NCBI RefSeq assembly: GCF_946480305.1
Contig: NZ_CAMLJQ010000024.1
Location: forward strand, 1 to 55,450
Origin: an uncultured Caldimonas sp.
Lineage (GTDB): Bacteria; Pseudomonadota; Gammaproteobacteria; Burkholderiales; Burkholderiaceae
DNA: 55,450 bases
Direction: 5' to 3'
The notes below the pieces were generated by a model. The model saw only the letters and a list, made by a program, of their open reading frames with translations, was not told the origin of the DNA and did no database searches. The position numbers and the translations under genes are program-made. Shown here in pieces: positions 29,074 to 38,721 of the stretch. The stretch's first letter is position 1; each line of letters opens with the position of its first letter.

Positions 29074-30060
29074 TTACAGCAGGTGCTTCACGCCGTCCTG
29101 CTCTTCCTGCAGTTCCTTCAGCGTGATGTTGATGCGCTCCTGCGAGAAAGCGTCGATGTCGAGACCCTCGACGATTCGGTACTCGCCGCCTTCGCAGGTG
29201 ACGGGGTAGCCGAACATCACGTCCTTGGGGATGCCGTATTCGCCGTTGGAGGGGATGCCCATCGTGACCCACTTGCCGTTGGTGCCCAGGGCCCAGTCGC
29301 GCATGTGGTCGATGGCAGCGTTGGCCGCCGATGCGGCGGAAGACAAGCCGCGCGCTTCGATGATGGCGGCGCCGCGCTTGCCGACGGTGGGCAGGAACGT
29401 GTTCTTGTTCCATTCCTCGTCGTTGATCATCTGCTTGACCGACTGGCCGTCGATGGTGGCGTAGCGGTAGTCGGCATACATCGTCGGCGAGTGGTTGCCC
29501 CACACGGCCAGCTTCTCGATGCTGGAGACAGGCTTGCCGGTCTTGGCGGCGATCTGGCTCAGGGCGCGGTTGTGGTCCAGGCGCAGCATCGCGGTGAAGT
29601 TCTTGCGCGGCAGGTCAGGCGCCGACTTCATTGCGATGTAGGCGTTGGTGTTGGCGGGGTTGCCGACCACTAGCACGCGCACGTTGCGCGAGGCCACGGC
29701 ATTCAGGGCCTTGCCCTGGGCGGTGAAGATCTGGGCGTTGGCCGAGAGCAGGTCCTTGCGCTCCATGCCGGGGCCGCGCGGACGGGCGCCGACCAGCAGG
29801 GCGTAGTCGGTGTCCTTGAAGGCGGTCATCGGGTCGCTGTGCGCTTCCATGCCGGCCAGCAGCGGGAAGGCGCAGTCTTCCAGTTCCATCATCACGCCCT
29901 TGAGCGCCTTCTGGGCTTTCTCGTCGGGGATTTCCAGCAGTTGCAGGATGACCGGCTGGTCCTTGCCCAGCATTTCGCCGGAGGCGATGCGGAACAACAG
30001 GGCATAGCCGATCTGGCCAGCCGCGCCGGTGACGGCCACGCGTACGGGTTTCTTGCTCAT
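29074..30060 (-). CDS. mdh: malate dehydrogenase
   Basis: A 328-residue NAD-dependent malate dehydrogenase of the cytosolic/bacterial type common in Burkholderiales. The Rossmann loop [18 protein letters not shown] is at about 10-27. Substrate and catalytic segments include [33 protein letters not shown] and [12 protein letters not shown] (catalytic His). It oxidises malate to oxaloacetate in the TCA cycle. It is divergent from gntR, with a strong promoter and an operator between them, and has its own terminator, so it is monocistronic. Confidence 0.97.
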   Translation of the reverse strand: MSKKPVRVAVTGAAGQIGYALLFRIASGEMLGKDQPVILQLLEIPDEKAQKALKGVMMELEDCAFPLLAGMEAHSDPMTAFKDTDYALLVGARPRGPGMERKDLLSANAQIFTAQGKALNAVASRNVRVLVVGNPANTNAYIAMKSAPDLPRKNFTAMLRLDHNRALSQIAAKTGKPVSSIEKLAVWGNHSPTMYADYRYATIDGQSVKQMINDEEWNKNTFLPTVGKRGAAIIEARGLSSAASAANAAIDHMRDWALGTNGKWVTMGIPSNGEYGIPKDVMFGYPVTCEGGEYRIVEGLDIDAFSQERINITLKELQEEQDGVKHLL

Positions 30061-30165
30061 TTGAGGAGACTCCAGGGGATCGTTTTGTGGATGGAACGTC
30101 GAGGTAACCGTGTTGCTGCGTGCACCGAGGCACATGGTTGCCTGCTCCAGCGCGAAGTGTAGGCG

Positions 30166-30194
30166 AGTCTAGGTGCGGCTCCCCATGATGTCAA
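30166..30194 (-). promoter_or_regulatory. mdh: sigma-70 promoter of mdh
   Basis: On the minus strand, TTGACA (30194-30189), a 17-base spacer and TAGACT (30171-30166) form a near-consensus promoter. Transcription would begin near 30159, leaving a leader of about 100 bases. The palindromic operator lies nine bases upstream of the -35 box. Confidence 0.75.
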
Positions 30195-30201
30195 CAGTCT
30201 T

Positions 30202-30219
30202 ATGTCTTATATAAGACAT
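30202..30219. promoter_or_regulatory. 18-bp palindromic operator between mdh and gntR
   Basis: ATGTCTTATATAAGACAT is perfectly palindromic. Its 14-bp core equals the site at the acnB promoter. A third half-site (ATAAGAC on the minus strand, GTCTTAT on the plus strand at 30197-30203) directly adjoins it toward mdh. Position between divergent genes, one encoding a HutC/UTRA-type GntR regulator, points to autoregulation and control of mdh. Binding is inferred. Confidence 0.7.
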
Positions 30220-30269
30220 CATTCATCTGTTTCTGGACTTCGCTCCCACCTTGTGTTGCAATCCGCCCC

Positions 30270-31046
30270 ATGGCGACCCAGCCTCCTTCTTCGTTGTCTG
30301 ATCTGTCCTTGGCTGGCGCCGATGCGTCCGGCCCGGCATTCAGCCCGCTGTACCAGCAGATCAAGGCGCTGATCACGCGCAGCCTGCAGGCGGGGGAGTG
30401 GAAGCCCGGTGAAGCCATTCCGAGCGAGGTCGACCTCGCCGCCCGCTTCAAGGTGAGCCAGGGCACCGTGCGCAAGGCCATCGACGAGCTGGCTGCAGAG
30501 AATCTTCTCGTGCGCCGCCAAGGCAAGGGCACCTTCGTCGCCACGCACGCCGAGGAGAAGGTCCAGTACCGCTTCTTGCGCCTCATGCCGGACGACGGCG
30601 AGGTGGGCGCGGTCGAGCGCAAGGTCATCGACTGCCGCCGCCTGCGTGCACCGGCCGACGTGGCGCGCGCGCTGGAGCTGAAGTCCGGCGATGCGGCGCT
30701 GCAGATCCGCCGGGTGCTGTCCTTCAAGGGGCGGCCCGTCGTGTTCGACGACATCTGGCTGCACGGTAGCCTGTTCAAGGGGCTCACCGCCGAGCGGTTG
30801 AGCGACTACCGCGGCCCGATGTACGCGCTGTTCGAAACCGAGTTCGGCGTGCGCATGATCCGCGCAGAAGAGAAACTCCGTGCCGTGGCGGCCGACCCCA
30901 CTTCCGCCGCGCTGCTCAACGTCCCCGAGGGCTACCCGCTGCTCAGCGTTGAGCGTCTATCGCACACCTATGGCGACAAGCCGGTGGAGTTTCGCAGGGG
31001 GCTGTACAACACGGCCGCGCACTTCTATCGCAACGAAGTGAGTTGA
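30270..31046 (+). CDS. GntR family transcriptional regulator, HutC/UTRA type
   Basis: A 258-residue regulator. The winged helix-turn-helix spans about 26-91 (LYQQIKALITRSLQAGEW, SEVDLAARFKVSQGTVRKAI, VRRQGKGTFVA). A UTRA ligand-binding domain follows from about 110 to the end (RIRRVLSFKGRPVVFDDIWL, YPLLSVERLSHTYGDKPVEF). HutC-type proteins bind short palindromes, and two identical ones occur in this window, beside mdh/gntR and at acnB. Placed between mdh and sdhCDAB-gltA, it is a strong candidate for a TCA-cycle regulator. The effector is unknown. Confidence 0.92.
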   Translation: MATQPPSSLSDLSLAGADASGPAFSPLYQQIKALITRSLQAGEWKPGEAIPSEVDLAARFKVSQGTVRKAIDELAAENLLVRRQGKGTFVATHAEEKVQYRFLRLMPDDGEVGAVERKVIDCRRLRAPADVARALELKSGDAALQIRRVLSFKGRPVVFDDIWLHGSLFKGLTAERLSDYRGPMYALFETEFGVRMIRAEEKLRAVAADPTSAALLNVPEGYPLLSVERLSHTYGDKPVEFRRGLYNTAAHFYRNEVS

Positions 31047-31153
31047 CGGTGCGGTGTTTCGAGCCGTGAGGCGACGCAGCGTTGGTGCGTTGCAATAAAA
31101 TCGACTGGTTTCACCGTCGTTACAGCCGTCTCTTCATAGCGAAAAGGTTGGGT

Positions 31154-31573
31154 ATGCCTGAAATTGCAAAACATAGACCTGGGCCCATGGGCTTGATCGA
31201 TGCTCTCCAGTACCGGTTGCCGGTGGCGGGGGTGGTCTCGATCCTGCACCGCGGCAGCGGCCTTTTGATGTTCGCGCTGCTGCCGTTCATCATCTGGCTG
31301 TTCGACAAGAGTCTCACCTCCGAGATCTCCTACGCCGAATTCACGAGCGCCTTCTCCGCGGGGCTCTGGATCTTCCCCGGCTGGTTCGTCAAGGTCATCG
31401 TGCTGGCGCTCATCTGGGCCTACCTGCACCACTTCATCGCCGGCCTGCGCCACATCTGGATGGACATGTTCCATACCGTCAGCAAGGAGCAGGGCAAGAA
31501 CTCCGCGATCTTCACGCTGGCCGTCAGCCTGGTGCTGACGGTGGTCTTCGGCTACATGCTGTTCCGCTCCTGA
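31154..31573 (+). CDS. sdhC: succinate dehydrogenase cytochrome b556 subunit
   Basis: A 139-residue membrane anchor with three hydrophobic helices. It carries the family motif VSILHRGSGLLMF near residues 30-42 and a haem-ligand His region LHHFIAGLRHIWMD. It binds haem b and quinone with SdhD. The start at 31154 (MPEIAKHRPGPMGL) has an AAAAGG-like site upstream; the longer frame from 31082 is less likely. It is first in sdhCDAB, 107 bases after gntR, with a TAAAAT box at 31096-31101 that may be its -10 element. Confidence 0.94.
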   Translation: MPEIAKHRPGPMGLIDALQYRLPVAGVVSILHRGSGLLMFALLPFIIWLFDKSLTSEISYAEFTSAFSAGLWIFPGWFVKVIVLALIWAYLHHFIAGLRHIWMDMFHTVSKEQGKNSAIFTLAVSLVLTVVFGYMLFRS

Positions 31574-31593
31574 GTCCGAGAGAGACACCCGCG

Positions 31594-31992
31594 ATGAACA
31601 ACAACTACGGTTCCAAGCGCCTGGTGGTGGGCGCGCACTATGGCATGCGCGACTGGCTGGCCCAGCGCGTCACCGGCGTCCTGATGGCGCTTTTCACTTT
31701 TGCTCTGGTAGCCCAGGTGCTATGGCCCTGGTACCGGCGTGACGAAGCCGGCAACCGCCTGGAGCAGATCGTCGGCTACGACAAGTGGGCCGGCATCTTT
31801 GCCCAGCAATGGATGAAGGTGCTGACCTTCGTCGTGATCATTTCGCTGCTGTACCACGCGTGGGTCGGCATGCGCGACATCTGGATGGACTACGTCAAGC
31901 CCGTGGGCGCCAAGCTCACGCTGCAGGTGTTCACCATCGTCTGGCTCGTGGGTTGTGCCGGCTGGGCGATCCAGGTCCTGTGGAGGCTTTGA
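31594..31992 (+). CDS. sdhD: succinate dehydrogenase hydrophobic membrane anchor subunit
   Basis: A 132-residue protein with three predicted transmembrane helices and the anchor-subunit features GMRDWLAQRVTGVLMALF and SLLYHAWVGMRDIWMDYV, the latter with the probable haem/quinone-site histidine. It starts 20 bases after sdhC (GAGAGAGAC upstream) and is followed by sdhA after five bases. Confidence 0.94.
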   Translation: MNNNYGSKRLVVGAHYGMRDWLAQRVTGVLMALFTFALVAQVLWPWYRRDEAGNRLEQIVGYDKWAGIFAQQWMKVLTFVVIISLLYHAWVGMRDIWMDYVKPVGAKLTLQVFTIVWLVGCAGWAIQVLWRL

Positions 31993-31997
31993 AAGAA

Positions 31998-33773
31998 ATG
32001 CAAATCGCAACGTCCATCCCCACCCGCAAGTTTGATGTCGTGATCGTCGGTGCCGGCGGCTCCGGCATGCGCGCTTCGCTTCAACTCGCTCTGGCCGGCC
32101 TCAACGTGGCCGTGCTGTCCAAGGTGTTTCCGACCCGCTCGCACACCGTGGCGGCGCAGGGCGGTATCGGTGCCTCGCTCGGCAACATGAGCGAGGACAA
32201 CTGGCATTACCACTTCTTCGACACCGTCAAAGGCTCCGACTGGCTCGGCGACCAGGACGCGATCGAATTCATGTGCCGCGAAGCGCCGAAGGTTGTCTAC
32301 GAGCTCGAGCACTTCGGCATGCCATTCGACCGCAACCCGGACGGCACCATCTACCAGCGCCCGTTCGGCGGCCACACCGCCAACTACGGCGAAAAGCCGG
32401 TGCAGCGCGCCTGCGCGGCGGCCGACCGCACCGGCCACGCCCTGTTGCACACGCTGTATCAGCAGAACGTACGTGCCCGTACCCACTTCTTCGTGGAGTG
32501 GATGGCACTCGACCTGATCCGCGACGCCGACGGCGACGTGGTGGGCGTCACCGCGCTCGAGATGGAAACCGGCGAGGTGTTCATCCTTGAAGCCAAGACG
32601 GTGCTGCTGGCCACCGGTGGAGCCGGTCGCATCTTCGCGGCCTCTACCAACGCCTTCATCAACACCGGTGACGGCCTGGGCATGGCGGCTCGTGCCGGTA
32701 TCCCGCTCGAGGACATGGAGTTCTGGCAGTTCCACCCGACCGGCGTGGCCGGCGCGGGCGTGCTGCTGACCGAAGGCTGCCGCGGCGAGGGGGCCATCCT
32801 GCGCAACGCCAACGGCGAGCGCTTCATGGAACGGTACGCGCCGACGCTGAAGGATCTGGCCCCGCGTGACTTCGTCTCGCGTTCGATGGACCAGGAGATC
32901 AAGGAAGGTCGCGGCTGCGGTCCCAACAAGGACTACGTGCTGCTGGACATGACCCACCTGGGCGCCGAAACCATCATGAAGCGGCTGCCCTCGGTCTACG
33001 AGATCGGCCACAACTTCGCGAACGTCGACATCACGAAGGAGCCGATTCCCGTGGTGCCCACCATCCACTACCAGATGGGCGGCATCCCGACCAACGTCCA
33101 TGGCCAGGTGGTGGTGCCGAAGAACGGCGTGCCGAACGACATCATCAATGGGCTGTACGCGGTGGGCGAATGCTCCTGCGTCAGCGTGCACGGCGCAAAC
33201 CGCCTCGGCACCAACTCGCTGCTCGACCTGGTGGTGTTCGGCCGCGCGGCGGGCAACCATATCGTCGACTACAACCTGAAGAATAAGTCGCACAAGCCGT
33301 TGCCGAAGGACGCGGCCGACCGCACGCTGGCCCGTCTGGCCCGGCTGGACTCGGCCACCGGCGGCGAGTACGCGCAGGACGTCGCCAACGACATCCGCAG
33401 CACGATGCAGGCCCACGCCGGCGTGTTCCGCACACAGGCCATGATGGACGAAGGCGTGGCCAAGATCCTCGAGGTCGACCAGCGCGTGAAGAACATCGGG
33501 CTGAAGGACAAGTCCAAGGTGTTCAACACTGCACGTGTCGAGGCGCTGGAGGTCGAGAACCTGATCGAAGCCGCCAAGGCAACCATGACGTCGGCTGCCG
33601 CACGCAAGGAAAGCCGCGGCGCGCATGCGCACAACGACTACCCGAACCGCGACGACGCCAACTGGATCAAGCACACGCTGTGGTACAGCGAAGGCAACCG
33701 GCTGGACTACAAGCCGGTCAACATGAAGCCGCTGACGGTGGAATCCATTCCGCCCAAGGTCCGCACCTTCTGA
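31998..33773 (+). CDS. sdhA: succinate dehydrogenase flavoprotein subunit
   Basis: A 591-residue catalytic subunit (E. coli 588) oxidising succinate to fumarate. The FAD-binding loop [15 protein letters not shown] is at about 17-31. The histidine for covalent FAD attachment is His49 in [12 protein letters not shown]. Active-site segments include [20 protein letters not shown] and [19 protein letters not shown]. The start is five bases after the sdhD stop; upstream open sequence is a shadow of sdhD. SdhE, encoded downstream, flavinylates this subunit. Confidence 0.97.
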   Translation: MQIATSIPTRKFDVVIVGAGGSGMRASLQLALAGLNVAVLSKVFPTRSHTVAAQGGIGASLGNMSEDNWHYHFFDTVKGSDWLGDQDAIEFMCREAPKVVYELEHFGMPFDRNPDGTIYQRPFGGHTANYGEKPVQRACAAADRTGHALLHTLYQQNVRARTHFFVEWMALDLIRDADGDVVGVTALEMETGEVFILEAKTVLLATGGAGRIFAASTNAFINTGDGLGMAARAGIPLEDMEFWQFHPTGVAGAGVLLTEGCRGEGAILRNANGERFMERYAPTLKDLAPRDFVSRSMDQEIKEGRGCGPNKDYVLLDMTHLGAETIMKRLPSVYEIGHNFANVDITKEPIPVVPTIHYQMGGIPTNVHGQVVVPKNGVPNDIINGLYAVGECSCVSVHGANRLGTNSLLDLVVFGRAAGNHIVDYNLKNKSHKPLPKDAADRTLARLARLDSATGGEYAQDVANDIRSTMQAHAGVFRTQAMMDEGVAKILEVDQRVKNIGLKDKSKVFNTARVEALEVENLIEAAKATMTSAAARKESRGAHAHNDYPNRDDANWIKHTLWYSEGNRLDYKPVNMKPLTVESIPPKVRTF

Positions 33774-33798
33774 TGGCGTCACACCGCAGGAACCCACG

Positions 33799-34506
33799 AT
33801 GAGCCAGAAACGCACCTTCCAGATCTACCGCTACGACCCGGACAAGGACGCCAAGCCCTACATGCAGACCCTCGAGATCGAGCTCGAGGGCAACGAGCGC
33901 ATGCTGCTGGACGCCCTGGTCAAGCTCAAGGCGGTCGATCCGACCCTGTCGTTCCGCCGCTCGTGCCGCGAAGGCGTGTGCGGCTCGGACGCCATGAACA
34001 TCAACGGCAAGAACGGCTTGGCGTGCCTGACCAACATGCGCACGCTGCCGGGCACGATCGTGCTGAAGCCGCTGCCCGGACTGCCCGTGATCCGCGATCT
34101 GATCGTGGACATGACGCAGTTCTTCAAGCAGTACCACTCGATCAAGCCGTATCTCGTCAACGACACGCCGCCGCCCGAGAAGGAGCGCCTGCAGACCCCC
34201 GAAGAGCGTGAAGAACTCGACGGCCTGTACGAGTGCATCCTCTGTGCCAGTTGCTCGACCAGCTGCCCGAGCTTCTGGTGGAACCCCGACAAGTTCGTCG
34301 GCCCGGCGGGCCTGCTGCAGGCCTACCGCTTCATCGCGGACAGCCGCGACGAGGCCACCAACGAGCGCCTGGACAACCTCGAAGACCCGTACCGCCTGTT
34401 CCGTTGCCACACGATCATGAACTGCGTTGATGTCTGCCCCAAGGGGCTGAATCCGACGAAGGCGATCGGCAAGATCAAGGAACTGATGGTGCGGCGCGCG
34501 GTGTAA
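33799..34506 (+). CDS. sdhB: succinate dehydrogenase iron-sulfur subunit
   Basis: A 235-residue electron-transfer subunit. The plant-type [2Fe-2S] site is [13 protein letters not shown] plus GLAC, the [4Fe-4S] site is [12 protein letters not shown], and the [3Fe-4S] site is [17 protein letters not shown]. It passes electrons from the SdhA FAD to quinone at SdhCD. It lies 25 bases after sdhA in the sdhCDAB operon, followed by sdhE after 34 bases. Confidence 0.97.
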   Translation: MSQKRTFQIYRYDPDKDAKPYMQTLEIELEGNERMLLDALVKLKAVDPTLSFRRSCREGVCGSDAMNINGKNGLACLTNMRTLPGTIVLKPLPGLPVIRDLIVDMTQFFKQYHSIKPYLVNDTPPPEKERLQTPEEREELDGLYECILCASCSTSCPSFWWNPDKFVGPAGLLQAYRFIADSRDEATNERLDNLEDPYRLFRCHTIMNCVDVCPKGLNPTKAIGKIKELMVRRAV

Positions 34507-34540
34507 CCCGCTTGAGGCTGTTCAGCTGCACGCAAGGCCT

Positions 34541-34813
34541 ATGATGGACACTGCTCTGCTCGACGAACGCTCATTGAGCAAGCTGCGCTGGCGCTGCCGG
34601 CGCGGCCTGCTCGAGAACGATCTCTTCGTCGAGCGGTTCTTCGCCCGCCACGAGCGCACCTTGACGGTGTGGCAGGCGCAAGGGCTGCAGGCCCTGATGG
34701 ACTTGCCCGACAACGATCTGCTGGATCTGCTGCTGGCCCGCAAGGAACCGGAAGGTGAACTCGATCAACCCGAGGTCCGCGAGGTCCTCCAGCTGATGCG
34801 CCGACCGGCCTAA
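34541..34813 (+). CDS. sdhE: FAD assembly factor SdhE
   Basis: A 90-residue all-helical protein with the family motif RRGLLENDLFVERFF near residues 20-34 (the RGxxE motif needed for flavinylation) and LMDLPDNDLLDLLLARKEP. It promotes covalent FAD attachment to SdhA. It sits between sdhB and gltA, the usual betaproteobacterial order. Two ATG codons in tandem (34541, 34544) could each be the start. Confidence 0.94.
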   Translation: MMDTALLDERSLSKLRWRCRRGLLENDLFVERFFARHERTLTVWQAQGLQALMDLPDNDLLDLLLARKEPEGELDQPEVREVLQLMRRPA

Positions 34814-34843
34814 CGATTCTCGAAAACCCCCCAAGGAAATGCC

Positions 34844-36157
34844 ATGACACCGTCAGACGTGAAAGCCACCCTTTCGTTTTCCGATGGCAGCCCCAACATG
34901 GAGCTGCCCATCTACAAGGGCACCATCGGCCCGGATGTGATCGACATCCGCAAGCTGTATGCGCAGACCGGCAAGTTCACGTACGACCCGGGCTTCCTGT
35001 CGACGGCGTCGTGCAATTCCAGCATCACCTACATCGACGGCGACAAGGGCGAGCTGCTGTACCGCGGCTATCCGATCGAGCAACTAGCGGTGCAGTGCGA
35101 CTTCCTCGAGACCTGCTACCTGCTGCTGTACGGAGACCTGCCCAACGAAGCCCAGAAGAAGGATTTCGTCTCGCGCGTGACCAACCACACGATGGTCAAC
35201 GAGCAGATGCAGTTCTTCCTGCGCGGCTTCCGCCGCGACGCCCACCCGATGGCCGTGCTCACGGGCCTCGTGGGCGGCCTGTCGGCCTTCTATCACGACA
35301 GCACCGACATCAATAACCCCGAGCACCGCGAAATCTCGGCGATCCGCCTGATCGCCAAGCTGCCGACGCTCGTGGCGATGGCCTACAAGTACTCGATCGG
35401 CCAGCCGTACATCTATCCGAAGAACTCGCTGTCGTACGCCGCGAACTTCACCCGCATGATGTTCGCAACGCCTTGCGAGGAGTACGAGCCGAACGACGTG
35501 GTGGTGCGCGCGCTGGACCGCATCTTCATCCTGCATGCCGACCACGAGCAGAATGCGTCCACCTCCACGGTGCGCCTGTGCGGCTCGTCGGGTACCAACC
35601 CGTTCGCGGCGATCGCGGCCGGCGTGGCCTGCCTGTGGGGGCCGGCGCACGGCGGCGCCAACGAGGCCTGCCTGAACATGCTCGAAGACATCCAGAAGAT
35701 GGGCGGCGTTGCCAAGATCGGCGAGTTCATCGGCAAGGTGAAAGACAAGAACTCGGGCGTGCGTCTGATGGGCTTCGGTCACCGGGTCTACAAGAACTAC
35801 GACCCGCGAGCCAAGCTGATGCGCGAAACCTGCCACGAGGTGCTCAACGAGCTGGGGCTGGGCAACGATCCGCTGTTCAAGCTGGCGATGGAGCTCGAGA
35901 AGATCGCGCTGGAAGACGAATACTTCGTCTCCCGCAAGCTCTACCCGAACGTCGATTTCTACTCCGGGATCGTGCAGCGCGCCATCGGCATTCCGGTGTC
36001 GCTGTTCACCGCCATCTTCGCGCTGGCCCGCACGGTCGGCTGGATCGCGCAGCTCAACGAGATGATCGGCGACCCCGAGTACAAGATCGGCCGCCCGCGC
36101 CAGCTGTACGTCGGCTCCGGCAAGCGCGACGTCAAACCCATTGCCCAGCGAGGCTGA
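34844..36157 (+). CDS. gltA: citrate synthase (type II)
   Basis: A 437-residue hexameric-type citrate synthase (E. coli 427) that condenses acetyl-CoA and oxaloacetate. Catalytic regions are [32 protein letters not shown] and [15 protein letters not shown]. The N-terminal domain typical of type II enzymes is present ([20 protein letters not shown]). It follows sdhE by 30 bases with an AAGGAAA site before the ATG, and a strong terminator follows, so sdhCDAB-sdhE-gltA is likely one unit. Confidence 0.97.
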   Translation: MTPSDVKATLSFSDGSPNMELPIYKGTIGPDVIDIRKLYAQTGKFTYDPGFLSTASCNSSITYIDGDKGELLYRGYPIEQLAVQCDFLETCYLLLYGDLPNEAQKKDFVSRVTNHTMVNEQMQFFLRGFRRDAHPMAVLTGLVGGLSAFYHDSTDINNPEHREISAIRLIAKLPTLVAMAYKYSIGQPYIYPKNSLSYAANFTRMMFATPCEEYEPNDVVVRALDRIFILHADHEQNASTSTVRLCGSSGTNPFAAIAAGVACLWGPAHGGANEACLNMLEDIQKMGGVAKIGEFIGKVKDKNSGVRLMGFGHRVYKNYDPRAKLMRETCHEVLNELGLGNDPLFKLAMELEKIALEDEYFVSRKLYPNVDFYSGIVQRAIGIPVSLFTAIFALARTVGWIAQLNEMIGDPEYKIGRPRQLYVGSGKRDVKPIAQRG

Positions 36158-36196
36158 GGAGCCAGGGCCGGTTGCCTCAACTCTGTCCGACACAGC

Positions 36197-36226
36197 AAAA
36201 CCCCGGCCCCTGAGCCGGGGTTTTTG
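36197..36226 (+). terminator. rho-independent terminator after gltA
   Basis: An 11-bp stem AAAACCCCGGC / GCCGGGGTTTT (36197-36207 with 36214-36224) with a six-base loop and T run, 39 bases after gltA. Confidence 0.93.
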
Positions 36227-36307
36227 TTGCTGTGCAACTAAAATCGGCGGTTCGCGCTTCGCGCAAGCCCCCACGAAACAGCCGAAATGGCCTTTAGCGA
36301 GTCATCC

Positions 36308-37717
36308 ATGGGTCGCACGCTCTACGACAAGATCTGGGACGAACACGTCGTCCATACCGAGGAAGACGGCACCGCCGTCCTCTATATCGATCGCCATCTC
36401 GTCCACGAGGTGACCAGCCCGCAGGCCTTCGAGGGTCTGGACATCGCGGGCCGCAAGGTGTGGCGCCTGTCGGCCAACCTGGCAGTGAGCGATCACAACG
36501 TGCCGACCACCGATCGCAAGCAGGGCATCGCGGACCCGATCTCCCGCCTGCAGGTCGACACCCTCGACAAGAACTGCGACCGCTTCGGCATCACGCAGTT
36601 CAAGATGAGCGACAAGCGCCAGGGCATCGTGCACGTGATCGGCCCGGAGCAGGGTGCCACGCTCCCGGGGATGACGGTCGTCTGCGGCGACTCGCACACC
36701 TCCACGCATGGAGCCTTCGGCGCGTTGGCGCATGGCATCGGCACCAGCGAGGTCGAGCACGTGCTCGCCACGCAGACGCTGTTGGCGAAGAAGGCCAAGA
36801 ACATGCTGATCAAGGTCGAGGGGCAACTGCCCCCCGGCTGCGGTGCGAAGGACATCGTGCTCGCCATCATCGGCCGCATCGGCACCGCGGGTGGCACCGG
36901 CTACACGATCGAGTTCGCCGGCAGCGCGATCCGTGCGTTGAGCATGGAAGGCCGCATGACGGTATGCAACATGGCGATCGAAGCCGGTGCGCGGGCGGGA
37001 CTCGTGGCCGTGGACGACACGACGATCCAGTACGTCAAGGGCCGCCCGTATTCGCCCAGTGGCGTGGAGTGGGAACAGGCCGTTGCCTACTGGCGCACGC
37101 TCCATTCCGACGCCGACGCTCAGTGGGATGCCGTGGTCGAACTCGACGCGGCGCAGATCAAGCCGCAGGTCACCTGGGGCACCTCTCCCGAGATGGTGGT
37201 GTCGGTCGAGGACCGGGTGCCGGATCCCGAGAAGGAGAAGGACAGCGTCAAGCGCGCCGCGATCGAGCGCGCGCTGCAGTACATGGCGCTGGAACCCAAC
37301 AAGCCGATGAGCGACATCCGGATCGACAAGGTCTTCATCGGCTCGTGCACGAACTCCCGCATCGAGGATCTGCGCGAGGCGGCAGCCGTTGTGCGGCGCG
37401 TCGGTGGCAAGGTGGCCTCGAACGTGAAGCTCGCGATGGTGGTGCCTGGTTCCGGCCTCGTGAAGGAGCAGGCCGAGCGCGAGGGGCTCGATCAGGTTTT
37501 CAAGGCGGCCGGCTTCGAGTGGCGCGAGCCGGGCTGTTCGATGTGTCTGGCGATGAACGCGGACCGCCTGGAGCCGGGCGAGCGTTGCGCCTCGACCTCC
37601 AACCGCAATTTCGAAGGCCGCCAGGGCGCCGGCGGCCGCACCCACCTCGTCAGTCCTGCCATGGCGGCAGCGGCGGCGATGGAGGGGCACTTCGTGGACG
37701 TGCGCCGCATCGCGTAA
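36308..37717 (+). CDS. leuC: 3-isopropylmalate dehydratase large subunit
   Basis: A 469-residue aconitase-superfamily subunit (E. coli 466) isomerising 2- to 3-isopropylmalate in leucine synthesis with LeuD. [4Fe-4S] cysteines lie in [17 protein letters not shown] and [30 protein letters not shown] is the substrate loop. The start [15 protein letters not shown] is chosen by length and family N-terminus; an in-frame ATG seven codons earlier (36287) is possible. Neither has a strong ribosome site. A TAAAAT box lies at 36239-36244. Confidence 0.95.
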   Translation: MGRTLYDKIWDEHVVHTEEDGTAVLYIDRHLVHEVTSPQAFEGLDIAGRKVWRLSANLAVSDHNVPTTDRKQGIADPISRLQVDTLDKNCDRFGITQFKMSDKRQGIVHVIGPEQGATLPGMTVVCGDSHTSTHGAFGALAHGIGTSEVEHVLATQTLLAKKAKNMLIKVEGQLPPGCGAKDIVLAIIGRIGTAGGTGYTIEFAGSAIRALSMEGRMTVCNMAIEAGARAGLVAVDDTTIQYVKGRPYSPSGVEWEQAVAYWRTLHSDADAQWDAVVELDAAQIKPQVTWGTSPEMVVSVEDRVPDPEKEKDSVKRAAIERALQYMALEPNKPMSDIRIDKVFIGSCTNSRIEDLREAAAVVRRVGGKVASNVKLAMVVPGSGLVKEQAEREGLDQVFKAAGFEWREPGCSMCLAMNADRLEPGERCASTSNRNFEGRQGAGGRTHLVSPAMAAAAAMEGHFVDVRRIA

Positions 37718-37736
37718 CTCTTGCGAGGAGAGGGTC

Positions 37737-37859
37737 ATGAGAAAGATCGCTGTACTGCTCGTCGTGGTCATGTTCGCCGGCTGCAACACCTTCCAGGGGG
37801 TCGGCAAGGACCTGCAGAAGGCGGGCGAGAAGATCGAAGACGCGGCACGGCGCAAATAG
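37737..37859 (+). CDS. entericidin A/B-like small lipoprotein
   Basis: A 40-residue protein: [20 protein letters not shown], then [20 protein letters not shown]. It has a short signal peptide and lipobox MFAGC (cysteine 16), and a mature part with the [17 protein letters not shown] pattern of the EcnA/EcnB (entericidin) family. A strong ribosome site GAGGAGAGGG precedes the ATG. It lies between leuC (19 bases) and leuD (52 bases) in the leucine operon. Entericidins of enterobacteria are membrane lipoproteins tied to stationary-phase lysis; a role here is unproven. Confidence 0.85.
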   Translation: MRKIAVLLVVVMFAGCNTFQGVGKDLQKAGEKIEDAARRK

Positions 37860-37911
37860 CACCTCACGACCGCTTCCCTACGCGAACACGGCTCTCACGA
37901 CGAGAAACAAC

Positions 37912-38559
37912 ATGCAAGCATTCCGAGTGCACAAGGGGCTGGTAGCCCCGATGGACCGCGAGAACGTCGACACCGACGCGATCATCCCCAAGCAGTTCCT
38001 GAAGTCGATCAAGCGCACGGGTTTCGGCCCGAACCTGTTCGACGAATGGCGCTACCTCGATGCCGGCGAACCGGGGCAGGACCCGTCGACGCGTCGTCCC
38101 AACCCGGACTTCGTGTTGAACCAGCCGCGCTACCAGGGGGCGTCCGTCCTGCTCGCTCGAAAGAACTTCGGGTGCGGCTCCAGCCGCGAGCATGCGCCGT
38201 GGGCGATCGAGCAGTACGGCTTCCGTGCCCTGATCGCCCCCAGCTTTGCCGACATCTTCTTCAACAACTGCTTCAAGAATGGCCTGCTGCCCATCGTGCT
38301 GCCGGAGCACGAGGTGGCGAAACTGTTCGATGAGGTGTATGCCTTCGTCGGCTATGAGCTGACGGTCGATCTGGAGCGCCAGGTCGTGGTGAAGCCGGAT
38401 GGCACTGAACTGGCGTTCGACGTCCAACCGTTTCGCAAGTACTGCCTGCTCAACGGTTTCGACGACATCGGCCTGACGCTGCGCCACGCCGACAAGATCA
38501 AGGCCTACGAGGCCGAGCGGCTGGCGAAGAAGCCCTGGCTGAACCACAGGATTGTTTGA
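37912..38559 (+). CDS. leuD: 3-isopropylmalate dehydratase small subunit
   Basis: A 215-residue swivel-domain subunit partnering LeuC. Landmarks are [14 protein letters not shown] near residue 18, the substrate loop [15 protein letters not shown] near 83-97, and [19 protein letters not shown]. Usual length for bacterial LeuD (E. coli 201). It follows the entericidin-like gene by 52 bases; leuB follows after 162 bases containing strong hairpins. Confidence 0.96.
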   Translation: MQAFRVHKGLVAPMDRENVDTDAIIPKQFLKSIKRTGFGPNLFDEWRYLDAGEPGQDPSTRRPNPDFVLNQPRYQGASVLLARKNFGCGSSREHAPWAIEQYGFRALIAPSFADIFFNNCFKNGLLPIVLPEHEVAKLFDEVYAFVGYELTVDLERQVVVKPDGTELAFDVQPFRKYCLLNGFDDIGLTLRHADKIKAYEAERLAKKPWLNHRIV

Positions 38560-38688
38560 CCACCTCCTGCGGGCTGCAGGACGGGAACGGTCCGCAGCGG
38601 CAGTTCGTGTCCGGGTACAGCCCGCTCGAGGGGACGCGACTGGCGGACCGCCGATGCGGGATCCGCAGTGCCCGCTGGCAGGAATGAC

Positions 38689-38705
38689 GCCCCGGGATCC
38701 GGGGC
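38689..38705 (+). repeat. GC-rich hairpin just upstream of leuB
   Basis: A 7-bp stem GCCCCGG / CCGGGGC with loop GAT ends a few bases before the leuB ribosome site AAGGA. Further imperfect hairpins (GCGGA/TCCGC type) lie in 38640-38665. There is no T run, so it is not a classic terminator; it may affect leuB translation or mRNA stability. Confidence 0.5.
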
Positions 38706-38721
38706 TGCAAGGAAAGAAACG

